This document shows, one piece after another, positions 8,986 through 17,326 of a stretch of DNA of 64,000 nt; position 1 is the first letter of the stretch; each line of letters opens with the position of its first letter. Position numbers and translations under genes: made by a program. Below the pieces are notes generated by a model. That model saw only the letters and a program-made list of their open reading frames with translations. It did no database searches and was not told where the DNA came from. The DNA lies in the NCBI GenBank assembly GCA_903850425.1, contig CAINLR010000001.1:62001-126000 (forward strand), written 5' to 3'. Origin of the DNA: an uncultured Verrucomicrobia subdivision 3 bacterium. GTDB taxonomy: Bacteria > Verrucomicrobiota > Verrucomicrobiia > Limisphaerales > UBA11358.

Positions 8986-10167
8986 TCAACTCTTGCTCAA
9001 GCGTTCCACCGGCTTCTCGAAAAACATCCGGTGCGATTCTTCGAGGATGGCCGGGATGCGGTCGGCGAACGGGCTGTTTTTCAAGGCGGCAATCAAGTCG
9101 AGTTCCTTCAGCTTGGCCGCGTTCTCGCCGGGAAACCAATGCTCGGCCTGGCCCAGCAGGTTGTAGCGCATCTTGCCCCACGCGAGCAGGTCGAGCGGCT
9201 TGGCGTAGGTCCAGAGGCGGAGAATTTCCGAGACGTTGATCTGGCCGGGAACATCCACATAGTTTGGCAACCCTTCCGACCAGCGGGCGCACCAGTCGGC
9301 TCCCAGAACTTTTTCCAGTTCCGCGCGCAGCCGCTGTTCAATGGGCGCAATCGTCTGTGGAATCTCATCGTAATATTTCAGCGCCGCGACATGTTCGTCA
9401 AAATCCGTCGGCTTGGCCGCGCCACAGCTCAAGGTGTGAACCTCCGGGCGGTTGAGGCAATAGAGCCCATTGAACTGCATCGGCGTGAGCGGCGCGCACA
9501 GTTCGCTGATCTTCGGTCCCGGCTCCTGCAGTTTGCCGCCCTTGTCGTTCGGGCTGATGATGAAGACGCCCAGGTCGTGCTTCCGCGCAGCCAGCACGGC
9601 GGACCAGTTCAGGTCGTTGACGAAATACCAGTGCAGATTGACGTAATCGAATTCGCCGGTGTTGATGGCCTCCAAAATGATGTCCGTGGTGCCGTGCGTG
9701 GAAAAGCCGATGAAGCGGCAGCGGCCTTCCTTCTGCAATTTTCGGGCGGCGGCCAGGCAGCCGTTTTTCTGCAGCGACCAGTCGAGCGTCTCGCGGTGGT
9801 TGATGCCGTGCAACGACAGCAGGTCCACGTGGTCCAACTTCAAATAATTCATGGACTCGTCGAAGGTCTTGAGAAACTCCTCTGCCGTCGCTTTCGGCGA
9901 GACCTTCGTTTGCACGATCATTTTGTCGCGCGGCAATTTTGGCAGCAATGCGCCGAGCTGCATCTCGGATGTGCCGTAGCCGCGGGCCGTTTCGATGTGG
10001 TTGATGCCCAGTTCCAGCGCGCGGTGGATGCACGCCTCGAGATTCTCCTGGTTGGCGCGGGGGATTTCCGCCGGCGGCACATCCTGCCATTTGTGCTGGT
10101 AGCGCATTCCGCCACAGGAAATCACCGGCAGGTTCAATTCCGTCCGGCCAAAACGACGATACTTCAT
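8986..10167 (-). CDS. Aldo/keto reductase with decayed ferredoxin-like tail
   Basis: A 393-residue protein of the COG1453-like aldo/keto reductase type. The N-terminal barrel contains the tetrad as Glu59 (in place of the usual Asp), Tyr64, Lys88 and His120 (ETARGYG, QTKVSP, LSLHGI). In related proteins the C-terminal ~90 residues carry two Cys-rich ferredoxin-like motifs. Here the equivalent stretch ([20 protein letters not shown], then EHWFPGEN) keeps the backbone pattern but only one Cys. It is therefore probably a cluster-free NAD(P)H-dependent oxidoreductase. Start 10167 was chosen because homology begins at [11 protein letters not shown]. It is divergent from dapL. Confidence 0.82.
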   Translation of the reverse strand: MKYRRFGRTELNLPVISCGGMRYQHKWQDVPPAEIPRANQENLEACIHRALELGINHIETARGYGTSEMQLGALLPKLPRDKMIVQTKVSPKATAEEFLKTFDESMNYLKLDHVDLLSLHGINHRETLDWSLQKNGCLAAARKLQKEGRCRFIGFSTHGTTDIILEAINTGEFDYVNLHWYFVNDLNWSAVLAARKHDLGVFIISPNDKGGKLQEPGPKISELCAPLTPMQFNGLYCLNRPEVHTLSCGAAKPTDFDEHVAALKYYDEIPQTIAPIEQRLRAELEKVLGADWCARWSEGLPNYVDVPGQINVSEILRLWTYAKPLDLLAWGKMRYNLLGQAEHWFPGENAAKLKELDLIAALKNSPFADRIPAILEESHRMFFEKPVERLSKS

Positions 10168-10283
10168 GGCGCGGAAAATAGTTCCGTCTGACGCGGAAGG
10201 CAAGCCGTGGGAAATTAAATCAAATTGCGCGGCGAGGCGGTTTTCGTTAGCGTCTCGGCCTTCGATTTTACGATTTAATTTTT

Positions 10284-11522
10284 ATGGCCCTACTCAACGA
10301 CAATTTTCTCAAACTCAAAGCCGGCTATCTGTTTCCCGAAATCGGTCGGCGCGTGAAGGCGTTTTGCGACGCGAATCCCGAGGCGGCCAAGCGGCTCATT
10401 CGCTGCGGCATCGGCGATGTGACCGAACCGCTGCCGTTGAGCGTGATCTCCGCGATGCACAAGGCCGTGGACGAAATGGCTGTGCGCGAAAGCTTCAAGG
10501 GCTACGGACCGGAGCAGGGCTACGAATGGCTGCGCAGCGCGATTGCCAAGAATGATTTCCGCGATCGCGGATTGGAAATTGCCGACGATGAAATTTTTGT
10601 CAGCGACGGCTCGAAGTGCGATTGCGGCGCGATCCTCGACATTCTCGGATCAAAAAATAAAATCGCCATCAGCGATCCGGTTTATCCCGTTTACGTGGAC
10701 ACGAACGTGATGGTGGGCCACACCGGCGAGGCGAACGAAGCGGGCGCATATGCCAAGCTGGTTTATCTGCCGTGCAAGCCGGGCAATGATTTCATCCCCG
10801 AGCCGCCGAAGAAGCATGTGGACGTGATTTATCTCTGCTCGCCCAACAATCCGACCGGTGCCGCCGCCACGCGCGAACAGTTGGCAGCGTGGGTCAACTA
10901 CGCGCTCGAACATAAGTCCGTGATTTTGTTCGACGCGGCTTACGAGGCTTACATCACCGATCCGGCGCTGCCGCATTCCATTTACGAAATTCCCGGTGCG
11001 CGCGAATGCGCCATCGAGTTCCGCAGTTGCTCGAAGAACGGCGGCTTCACCGGCGTGCGCTGCGCCTGCACGGTCGTGCCCAAAACGCTGCTCGCGCAGA
11101 CCAAGACTGGCGAGTTCAAGCCGCTGCATCCGCTGTGGAATCGGCGCATGACGACGAAGTTCAACGGCGTGAGTTACATCGTGCAGCGCGCGGCGGAAGC
11201 ACTCTATTCGCCCGAAGGCAAGGCGCAGGTGCAGGCGCTCATCACTCATTATCTCGGCAACGCGGAAGTGTTGCGCAAAGGTGCAAAGAAAGCCGGGTTG
11301 AAAGTTTTTGGCGGTGTCAATGCGCCTTACATCTGGGTGCGCACTCCAAAAGGCGTCTCTAGCTGGCAGGCGTTCGACAAAATTCTCGCCGATGCCAACG
11401 TGGTGATCACGCCCGGCTCCGGCTTTGGTTCCAAGGGCGAAGGATTCTTCCGCATCAGCGCCTTCAACAGCCGCGCCAACGCCGAAGAAGTCGCGCGGCG
11501 GTTGCAGGAATTGAAGTGGTGA
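10284..11522 (+). CDS. dapL: LL-diaminopimelate aminotransferase
   Basis: A 412-residue class I/II aminotransferase of the DapL type. DapL converts tetrahydrodipicolinate directly to LL-diaminopimelate for lysine and peptidoglycan synthesis, using PLP and glutamate. The opening ([20 protein letters not shown]), [14 protein letters not shown] and the PLP-lysine motif [14 protein letters not shown] (Lys about residue 251) all fit this family. This one-step route is characteristic of Chlamydiae, Verrucomicrobia, plants and some others. The gene stands alone; a 116-base gap separates it from the divergent reductase. Confidence 0.93.
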   Translation: MALLNDNFLKLKAGYLFPEIGRRVKAFCDANPEAAKRLIRCGIGDVTEPLPLSVISAMHKAVDEMAVRESFKGYGPEQGYEWLRSAIAKNDFRDRGLEIADDEIFVSDGSKCDCGAILDILGSKNKIAISDPVYPVYVDTNVMVGHTGEANEAGAYAKLVYLPCKPGNDFIPEPPKKHVDVIYLCSPNNPTGAAATREQLAAWVNYALEHKSVILFDAAYEAYITDPALPHSIYEIPGARECAIEFRSCSKNGGFTGVRCACTVVPKTLLAQTKTGEFKPLHPLWNRRMTTKFNGVSYIVQRAAEALYSPEGKAQVQALITHYLGNAEVLRKGAKKAGLKVFGGVNAPYIWVRTPKGVSSWQAFDKILADANVVITPGSGFGSKGEGFFRISAFNSRANAEEVARRLQELKW

Positions 11523-11535
11523 AAGGAGCAAGCGG

Positions 11536-11644
11536 CAAGCTTCAACATCCAAGCACCAGAGGAATTCCAAACCTCAAGCTCCAAACCGGTGCGAACGGGG
11601 CGCGTTTGGTTATTGGGGCTTGAATGTGCTTTGGGGCGTGGAGC
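11536..11644. repeat. Word-like imperfect palindrome between dapL and the HDOD gene
   Basis: The gap between the convergent dapL and HDOD genes is built from words such as AAGCTTCAACATCCAAGCAC and CCAAACCTCAAGCTCCAAAC on the left. Their approximate reverse complement lies on the right (GTTTGGTTATTGGGGCTTGA, then ATGTGCTTTGGGG). Pairing is loose, not perfect. There is no T-run, so a plain intrinsic terminator is not supported. Confidence 0.5.
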
Positions 11645-11659
11645 AGGGGATTCGGAGCT

Positions 11660-12850
11660 TCACGCTGGCTGCTGTTCCGACTGCAATTCCGCCGCCGTAT
11701 CGCGCCAGTCATTGAGCCGGTCGGCGACGCCGATTTCCTCGAGATAATCCAGATTCAAGTTGGCGGCTTCGGAGGTATCGCACAGCGCGTTTGCCACATG
11801 GACCGCGGTGAGGGCGCTGAATTTCTTCAGGTCGGTCTTTTCCGGCGCGTAACGAAACGCCACGGCTTCCACAATCGCTGCGGGCAGTCCCCACAATCCG
11901 AACAGATAAGCGGCGAGGCCAGTGTGCGTCGCGCCGAAGATTTCGAGTTCGGCCTCATGCAGTGGGATTTTTTCCTGCGCCGCCAGTGCCAGCGCCTTTT
12001 CAAACTCCACCGGGAGGCTTTCGGCGAGCATGAGCTGGCCGATGTCGTGCAACATGCCGGCGGTGAAGGCGTCTTCGGACTCGGTGAACTCGGCGCGTTC
12101 CCGGCGCATGATGGTGCGGGCCAGATCGGCGCATTTCATCAGGTGCGTCCAGAGGGCGTCGGCTGAAAAATGTTTCAACTGGCCGGGTTTGAAGCTGGAA
12201 AAAACTTGCGCGGACAGAGTCAGGGAACGCACGGTGGTCATGCCGAGTTGCTGCACGGCTTCGACCGGGTCGGAGATTTTTTCCGGCAGCCCCAGCGCGG
12301 CGGAGTTGACGACTTGGAGGATTTTCGCGGTGATCGCCGGATCTTTGGCGACAATTTTGGCGATGTTTTCGATGGAGGAAGTGGGCGATTCGATTTCGCG
12401 GATGATGTCCAAATAGATCATCGGAAAGCTGGGCAGGGTCCGCATTTTCGCGGCGAGGCCGCGCAATTTATCGTCCTTCAAGTAAGCGTCGAGGCTGACG
12501 ATGCGGGCGAGCGTGGCTTTGAGGGTTTTGACTTCGAACGGTTTGGGAATGAACAGGTGCGTGCAGTGCAGAGAATCTGCGGCTTCCGCCTGGTCGCTGA
12601 CGCCGGAGATGATGATGCGGGAGGTTTGCGGGTAAAGTTTGCGGACTTCGGTGAGCAGTTCGATGCCGCTCATGCCGGGCATCTGCATGTCGGAGGCAAC
12701 CACGTCGAAAGGCGCCTGCCGCAGCAGTTCCATCGCGATCTGGCCATCGGCGGCGGTGGTGGTTTCCCATCGGTCGCTTTCGTCGGAAAGCATGATGCCG
12801 TAAAGCTGGCGCAGGACTTCGTTGTCTTCAACGAACAGGATTCGTTTCAT
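11660..12850 (-). CDS. Response regulator with HDOD output domain
   Basis: A 396-residue two-domain protein. The N-terminal receiver (about 1-120) has acidic residues in LFVEDNE, the phospho-Asp in VVASDMQMPGMSG and the Lys in FIPKPF. The C-terminal HDOD domain (about 140-370) contains LPSFPMIYLDII, VNSAALGLP and MLHDIGQLML. HDOD proteins are HD-like domains that often lack nucleotide hydrolase activity and act in signalling. No kinase is adjacent; the hybrid kinase 8 kb away is a possible but unproven partner. The start lies close to a rightward promoter for the small basic protein, so the 132-base gap is divergent. Confidence 0.9.
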   Translation of the reverse strand: MKRILFVEDNEVLRQLYGIMLSDESDRWETTTAADGQIAMELLRQAPFDVVASDMQMPGMSGIELLTEVRKLYPQTSRIIISGVSDQAEAADSLHCTHLFIPKPFEVKTLKATLARIVSLDAYLKDDKLRGLAAKMRTLPSFPMIYLDIIREIESPTSSIENIAKIVAKDPAITAKILQVVNSAALGLPEKISDPVEAVQQLGMTTVRSLTLSAQVFSSFKPGQLKHFSADALWTHLMKCADLARTIMRRERAEFTESEDAFTAGMLHDIGQLMLAESLPVEFEKALALAAQEKIPLHEAELEIFGATHTGLAAYLFGLWGLPAAIVEAVAFRYAPEKTDLKKFSALTAVHVANALCDTSEAANLNLDYLEEIGVADRLNDWRDTAAELQSEQQPA

Positions 12851-12903
12851 TCGGAATCACAGTTAGATAAGGCAAGCGCGGCAAAATGTCAGGTAATTTC
12901 TCA

Positions 12904-12931
12904 TTGCGGCACGAGGTTTGTTTGTTACTAT
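12904..12931 (+). promoter_or_regulatory. Candidate sigma-70-like promoter of the small basic protein gene
   Basis: TTGCGG at 12904-12909 and TACTAT at 12926-12931 are separated by 16 bases and lie about 50 bases before the ATG at 12983. The leader is AC-rich and has no Shine-Dalgarno sequence. This is a pattern match by eye, not a tested promoter. Confidence 0.4.
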
Positions 12932-12982
12932 GCACCTCCGCTTTTTGTTTAGCGGCTGAACTTTAACCAACCAAACGAATTT

Positions 12983-13138
12983 ATGTCACAGCACCGCAGT
13001 CTCCGCGCCGCCTCCACTCTCGGTGGCAAGCGCAATGTCCTCAAGCGTTTCGAGCGCACCGCGCTGCTCGAAAAACGCGGCCATCGCAAAGCCGGGGACA
13101 AGATCACCGGCCTCCGCAAAACCAAGCCGGACGCCTAA
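12983..13138 (+). CDS. Small basic protein of the Chlamydiae/Verrucomicrobia type
   Basis: A 51-residue, strongly basic, soluble protein: it begins MSQHRSLRAA, has the core RNVLKRFERTALLEKRG and ends GLRKTKPDA. The motif order matches the small basic protein family annotated in Chlamydiae and Verrucomicrobia (named from memory). The high Lys/Arg content suggests RNA or ribosome binding, but its role is not established. It begins 132 bases from the divergent HDOD gene, with a plausible promoter upstream, and is followed by the rluB-like gene. Confidence 0.8.
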   Translation: MSQHRSLRAASTLGGKRNVLKRFERTALLEKRGHRKAGDKITGLRKTKPDA

Positions 13139-13153
13139 GCGGTGCCGGGTGAC

Positions 13154-13200
13154 GGGTGGCGAGTGACGCGAAATCCCCCGCAACTTGTTACTGGCCACTT
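13154..13200. repeat. Short imperfect inverted repeat before the pseudouridine synthase
   Basis: GGGTGGCGAGTGAC (13154-13167) faces GTTACTGGCCACTT (13187-13200), pairing at about 10 of 14 positions. Left-arm copies of the word GTGACGGGTGGCGAGTGAC-like type suggest a dispersed repeat that has inserted between the two genes. It lies just before the RluB-type start and could affect its translation. Confidence 0.4.
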
Positions 13201-13216
13201 GGCGCGCGTCATTCTT

Positions 13217-13927
13217 GTGGTTCGCCTCCAAAAATTTCTCGCTGACGCCGGGGTGGCTTCGCGCCGCGCCGGGGAACAGATCATTCTGGACGGGCGCGTC
13301 AGCGTCAACGGCCAGAAAGTTGTTCTGCTCGGCACGAAGGTTGACCCTGACCACGACCGGGTTTCACTGGACGGCAAAACCCTCAACGTCAGCAAAAAGA
13401 TCTACCTTGCGCTGCACAAGCCGACCGGCTGCGTGTGTTCGCACAATGACGAACTGGGCCGCCCGACGATTTACGAACTGCTGCCGAAAGAATGGGGCAA
13501 GGTGAATTCCGTCGGCCGTTTGGATTACAACAGCGAAGGATTGATTTTTCTCACCAATGATGGACAATTCGCGCTGCGGCTGACGCATCCGCGCTACGGC
13601 GTCCGCAAAAAATATGTGGCGACTGTCGAGGGCGAGGTGACCGGTGAAATGCTCGCCGACTTCAAACGCGGCGTTTGGCACCACGGCGAAAAGCTCCAGG
13701 CCCAGGCCGCGCGGATCGTTTCGGCCAACCGGAACAAGAGCGTGGTGGAACTGGAATTGAGCGAAGGCAAAAACCGCGAAGTGCGGCGATTGTTTGAATC
13801 GCAAAATCTGGCGGTGAAACGGCTACAGCGGATTCAGATTGGCAAGATTAAACTGGCCGAATTGAAGCCCGGCCGCTGGCGAACGTTGAACGAGACGGAA
13901 ATTAAGACTTTGATTTCAAATATATGA
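13217..13927 (+). CDS. rluB: RluB/RsuA-family pseudouridine synthase
   Basis: A 236-residue rRNA pseudouridine synthase. An N-terminal S4 RNA-binding domain (RLQKFLADAGVASRRAGEQ) precedes the catalytic domain with the active-site Asp near residue 103 in VGRLDYNSEGLIFLTNDG. The motif GKNREVRRLFE is also typical. RluB modifies 23S rRNA; RsuA modifies 16S rRNA, and sequence alone leaves some doubt between them. The GTG at 13217 was preferred because it immediately precedes the S4 homology; an upstream ATG at 13142 would add non-conserved residues over a repeat. The stop overlaps the next start by four bases. Confidence 0.87.
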   Translation: MVRLQKFLADAGVASRRAGEQIILDGRVSVNGQKVVLLGTKVDPDHDRVSLDGKTLNVSKKIYLALHKPTGCVCSHNDELGRPTIYELLPKEWGKVNSVGRLDYNSEGLIFLTNDGQFALRLTHPRYGVRKKYVATVEGEVTGEMLADFKRGVWHHGEKLQAQAARIVSANRNKSVVELELSEGKNREVRRLFESQNLAVKRLQRIQIGKIKLAELKPGRWRTLNETEIKTLISNI

Positions 13928-15132
13928 AAATGAGTTGTTGGCTGGTTATCGGAATGAGCGTGGCCACCGGCGCGCTGGCACAGGTCAAAACAAATTCACT
14001 GCCGCCCATCCCCGCGCCGCTCACGGCTCTGCCGGTGGCGGTGGCGACGCCGGTTCCGGCGGTCACCAACCCGCCGGCCAAGAAAGCCGCCGTTCCCGCC
14101 GCCAAGCACAAGAAAACGGTCGTGGCCAAGAAAGCGGCGGCGCCGAAAGCAGTCGTGCCGCAGAAAACTTCCTTTGCCGCCCCCACGGTCGCCTTGATGC
14201 CCGGCGCGGCGGAAGTTGCGGTGGACAATCTGAACGTGCGCGGCCAGGCCGGCCTCAAGGGCGAATTCATCACCCACATCAGCAAAGGCAGCACGGTCAA
14301 TGTTCTCAGTCAAATCAATCTCGACAAACCCAAGACCGGCGAACCCGCCGCCTGGGCGAAAATTTCCCTGCCGACCAACGTGCTGGTCTGGGTGCATTCG
14401 CAGTTCATTGACGCCACCAACAAAACGGTGCTGCCGAAGAAACTGAATCTGCGCGCCGGACCGGGTGAGAACTACAGCGTGTTGGGCGCCATCGAACACG
14501 GCACCGCCGTCACCCCGGTGACAATGAAAGGCACCTGGACGCAAATCGAACCGCCGACTACCGCCTATGGTTTCGTGGCCGCGACGTATTTGAAACAAGC
14601 TGCGTCCGGAACGATGGTGCCGACCAACATTCCGGCTTCGGCGGAAACGGCCGTCACGCCCATCGCGCCCATCCCCGAACCGCCGCCCGCCACCACCGTG
14701 GTGGAAGCGCCGGCCATTGTGACCTTGCCGCCGCCGACGGTGCCCGAAACCCATGTGGTTCCCGCCGTGCCGCCGCCCGCCCCGGTGGTTCCGACGATTG
14801 CGCCGGTGGTGGCCGAGACGAACATCATTGCGGTTGACACCAATCCGCCGCCGCCGCGCATTGTGACGCACGAAGGCTTCGTGCGCCCCTCCGTCAGCAT
14901 TGTGGCTCCGACCTATTATGAACTGTGCGACCCGGTCAACAACAAGGCCATCAATTATCTCTACAGCACCACCACGAATTTGAATCTGGCCCGCTACAAC
15001 GGTTATCAAATCGTTGTGACCGGCGAAGAAGGTTTGGATGCCCGCTGGCGGGATACGCCCATGCTGACCGTTCAGCGCATCTACGTTCTCTCCACCAATT
15101 CCCCGAGTTCTCGTGGCAGCAAAACGCATTGA
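13924..15132 (+). CDS. Secreted protein with two SH3b domains and Pro/Ala-rich linkers
   Basis: A 402-residue protein with a signal peptide (CWLVIGMSVATGALA). A Lys/Ala/Pro-rich stretch reaches about residue 95. Two bacterial SH3-like domains follow, with DNLNVRGQAGLKGEFI and KKLNLRAGPGENYSVLG as their diagnostic NVRxGxx/NLRAGPG openings. A second Pro/Val/Thr-rich low-complexity segment (about 230-315) leads to a conserved-looking C-terminal ~90 residues. SH3b domains usually bind cell-wall peptides; a wall-associated or scaffold role is plausible. The start overlaps the pseudouridine synthase stop (ATGA), and the end overlaps folD by 20 bases. Confidence 0.75.
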   Translation: MKMSCWLVIGMSVATGALAQVKTNSLPPIPAPLTALPVAVATPVPAVTNPPAKKAAVPAAKHKKTVVAKKAAAPKAVVPQKTSFAAPTVALMPGAAEVAVDNLNVRGQAGLKGEFITHISKGSTVNVLSQINLDKPKTGEPAAWAKISLPTNVLVWVHSQFIDATNKTVLPKKLNLRAGPGENYSVLGAIEHGTAVTPVTMKGTWTQIEPPTTAYGFVAATYLKQAASGTMVPTNIPASAETAVTPIAPIPEPPPATTVVEAPAIVTLPPPTVPETHVVPAVPPPAPVVPTIAPVVAETNIIAVDTNPPPPRIVTHEGFVRPSVSIVAPTYYELCDPVNNKAINYLYSTTTNLNLARYNGYQIVVTGEEGLDARWRDTPMLTVQRIYVLSTNSPSSRGSKTH

Positions 15133-15997
15133 CGGTCGCGCCATTGCCGCGCAAATCCAGGCTGAACTCGCCGCGCGCGTCGCCGCCTTGAAGACGCGTG
15201 GCGTCACCCCGGGATTGGCTTTCGTTCGCGTGGGCGAAGATCCCGCGTCGAAAGTCTACGTCGGGCGCAAGGAAAAAGCCTGCGCTGAACTGGGCATAAT
15301 TTCCGAGACGCATGTCCTGCCGGAGAAAACTTCCGAGGCGGAACTCCTGGCGCTGCTGGCCAAATTAAACGCCAATGTCCGGTTGCACGGCATTCTCGTG
15401 CAAGCGCCGCTGCCGAAGCAGATTTCCGAATCCACAGTTTTCTCCACCGTGCTGCCGCAAAAAGACGTGGATGGTTTTCATCCGGTGAACGTCGGCAAGC
15501 TCATGCTGGGGGACGCGACCGGTTTCCGTCCTTGCACGCCGGCGGGCGTCATGGAATTGCTGGCGCGTTCCGGCGTGAAAACCGACGGTGCGGAAGTCGT
15601 CGTGCTTGGGCGCGGCAACATCGTCGGCAAACCGTTGGCGGCGCTGCTTTGTCAAAAAGGCAAGGGCGCGAATGCCACCGTGACGATTTGCCACTCGGCC
15701 ACGCGCGACATCAAAACGCACTGCCTGCGCGCGGATATTTTGATCGCCGCGATGGGTGTGGCGGAATTTGTGAAGGCCGACATGGTCAAGCCCGGTGCCG
15801 TCGTCATTGACGTGGGCGTCAACCGCGTGCCGGATGCGAATTCCAAAACCGGCACCAAACTGGTCGGCGATGTGGCTTTTGCCGCCGTGGAAAAAGTCGC
15901 CGGCTTGATCACCCCCAATCCCGGTGGCGTCGGCCCGATGACCATTGCGATGCTTTTGCAAAACACGGTTCGTGCGGCCGAAAATTCTATCAACTAA
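15113..15997 (+). CDS. folD: Bifunctional methylenetetrahydrofolate dehydrogenase/cyclohydrolase
   Basis: A 294-residue FolD. It interconverts 5,10-methylene-, methenyl- and 10-formyl-tetrahydrofolate in the cytoplasm, with NADP. Visible signatures are YVGRKEKACAELGI (catalytic Lys region), VQAPLPKQ, KDVDGFHPVNVGKL, the dinucleotide-binding GRGNIVGKPLAALL and ITPNPGGVGPMTIAMLLQNT. It starts with GTG inside the 3' end of the SH3b gene, with a 20-base overlap in another frame; the start fits the family N terminus (KRIDGRAIAAQIQAEL). Confidence 0.95.
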   Translation: MAAKRIDGRAIAAQIQAELAARVAALKTRGVTPGLAFVRVGEDPASKVYVGRKEKACAELGIISETHVLPEKTSEAELLALLAKLNANVRLHGILVQAPLPKQISESTVFSTVLPQKDVDGFHPVNVGKLMLGDATGFRPCTPAGVMELLARSGVKTDGAEVVVLGRGNIVGKPLAALLCQKGKGANATVTICHSATRDIKTHCLRADILIAAMGVAEFVKADMVKPGAVVIDVGVNRVPDANSKTGTKLVGDVAFAAVEKVAGLITPNPGGVGPMTIAMLLQNTVRAAENSIN

Positions 15998-16018
15998 AAA
16001 CTCTCAACTCTCAAACCA

Positions 16019-16450
16019 ATGCAACCCACCCGAATTCTCCCCGATCTTCAATGCTCGCTCATCTGCGAGGAAGTCCGCCAGGAAGCCAATGGCAACTTGT
16101 TCCTCATCGGGGTCGTGAATTTCATCCGCGTGCCGCAACTGCCCATCGTCGCCGGCCGCATCTGCCTCTTCAACCGTTGGACGGCGGGCATCGGCCAGTT
16201 CAACGAAACCATCCGCCTCATCGCGCCTGACCAGACGACGGTGTTGAACAAGGGCGAAATGAAATTTGAGCTGCGCGACCCCGCGCTCAGCGCAACGAAC
16301 GTGATGTTTTTCGGCCAGGTCAAGTTTGAGGTCGCCGGCACGTATTACATCGAAGTCCTCGTGGATGATGTCATGAAACTCCGCTACCCGGTGCCGGTCG
16401 TGCTGGCCCCCGCGCCGAACCAGCCGGCGGCTCCCGAAAAACAAGGCTGA
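16019..16450 (+). CDS. Conserved hypothetical protein (DUF6941-like)
   Basis: A 143-residue soluble protein without signal peptide. The opening CSLICEEVRQEANGNLFLIG followed by beta-rich sequence resembles the DUF6941 group (assignment from memory, moderate). The C-terminal part (GQVKFEVAGTYYIEVLVDD) reads as a beta-sandwich ending in a Pro/Ala tail. Function unknown. It begins 21 bases after folD and is followed at 33 bases by a membrane protein gene. Confidence 0.6.
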   Translation: MQPTRILPDLQCSLICEEVRQEANGNLFLIGVVNFIRVPQLPIVAGRICLFNRWTAGIGQFNETIRLIAPDQTTVLNKGEMKFELRDPALSATNVMFFGQVKFEVAGTYYIEVLVDDVMKLRYPVPVVLAPAPNQPAAPEKQG

Positions 16451-16483
16451 TTTTTCGGTGCGCTCTGTGGCATCATCCGCTGC

Positions 16484-17293
16484 GTGAGCGCGTTCACCGA
16501 ACCGAGTTTTGCCTGGGAGCCCATCACGCCGCGCGGCGTGGGGGCTTTTGCCCGCGCCTCGTTCGAGCGCTTGTTCATCATGCAGGCCGTCTTCGCCATC
16601 ATAGCGGCGTCGGCAGTTGTTTGGTTCCTCCACGACGGAGTTTTTCCCACGCTCGACACCGCCGTCAACGCGCTGCCCGAGGCCGGCGAAATCCGCAACG
16701 GCCAGCTTGACTGGCGCGGCGACTCGCCGGTGTTGCTCGCCGAAGGCGATGTGCTCGCCTTCATGGTGGACCCACAGCACGGCGGCACCATTCGCTCGCC
16801 TGCCGATTTTCAATTTGAATTTGGCCGGGATACCCTGCGCATTGTATCGCTGTTTGGTGAGACCGAGGTGGAATATCCACGAGGTTGGACCTTTGCCGCA
16901 AACAAGCGCGAAGCGCGGCCAGCCTGGGGCGCGTGGTCGCCGGAGATTCTCGGCCTTGCCGCCCTCGGAACTTTTTTCGGCCTGTTGCTCATCTGGGCCG
17001 TGCTCGCCACGTTTTATTTTCTGCCCGTCTGGCTGGTTTGCTTCTTTGTCAACCGCGACTTGAGCCTTGGTGCTAGCTGGAAGCTTGCCGCCGCCGCGCT
17101 CATGCCTGGTGCGCTGCTGTTGTCGCTCGCCATCGTGCTTTATGACCTGGCCTTTTTTGACCTGGTGCAATTCTGCTTTGCGTTCGGCATGCACCTGGTC
17201 ATCGGCTGGATTTATATCTTCGTCAGTCCCATGTTTTTGCATCGCGCCCTGCCGAAGGAAAAAGGGAATCCCTTTTTGCCGACAGCCAATTGA
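16484..17293 (+). CDS. Multi-span membrane protein, unknown
   Basis: A 269-residue protein starting with GTG. Hydrophobic helices are seen near residues 33-50 (MQAVFAIIAASAVVWFL), 160-190, 200-220 and 230-250. A ~100-residue hydrophilic beta-like domain between the first two spans probably faces the periplasm. No family was recognised. It sits 33 bases from the Lol-type permease gene and may be co-transcribed with it. Confidence 0.6.
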   Translation: MSAFTEPSFAWEPITPRGVGAFARASFERLFIMQAVFAIIAASAVVWFLHDGVFPTLDTAVNALPEAGEIRNGQLDWRGDSPVLLAEGDVLAFMVDPQHGGTIRSPADFQFEFGRDTLRIVSLFGETEVEYPRGWTFAANKREARPAWGAWSPEILGLAALGTFFGLLLIWAVLATFYFLPVWLVCFFVNRDLSLGASWKLAAAALMPGALLLSLAIVLYDLAFFDLVQFCFAFGMHLVIGWIYIFVSPMFLHRALPKEKGNPFLPTAN

Positions 17294-17326
17294 CACCGCC
17301 GCCCGGCGTCTCTAGCCTGTGCGTTC

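Noticed and set aside
13996-15207. Long antisense open frame over the SH3b gene
   Set aside because: It is a compositional shadow of the Pro/Ala/Val-rich gene; Gly/Arg/His-rich with no domain.
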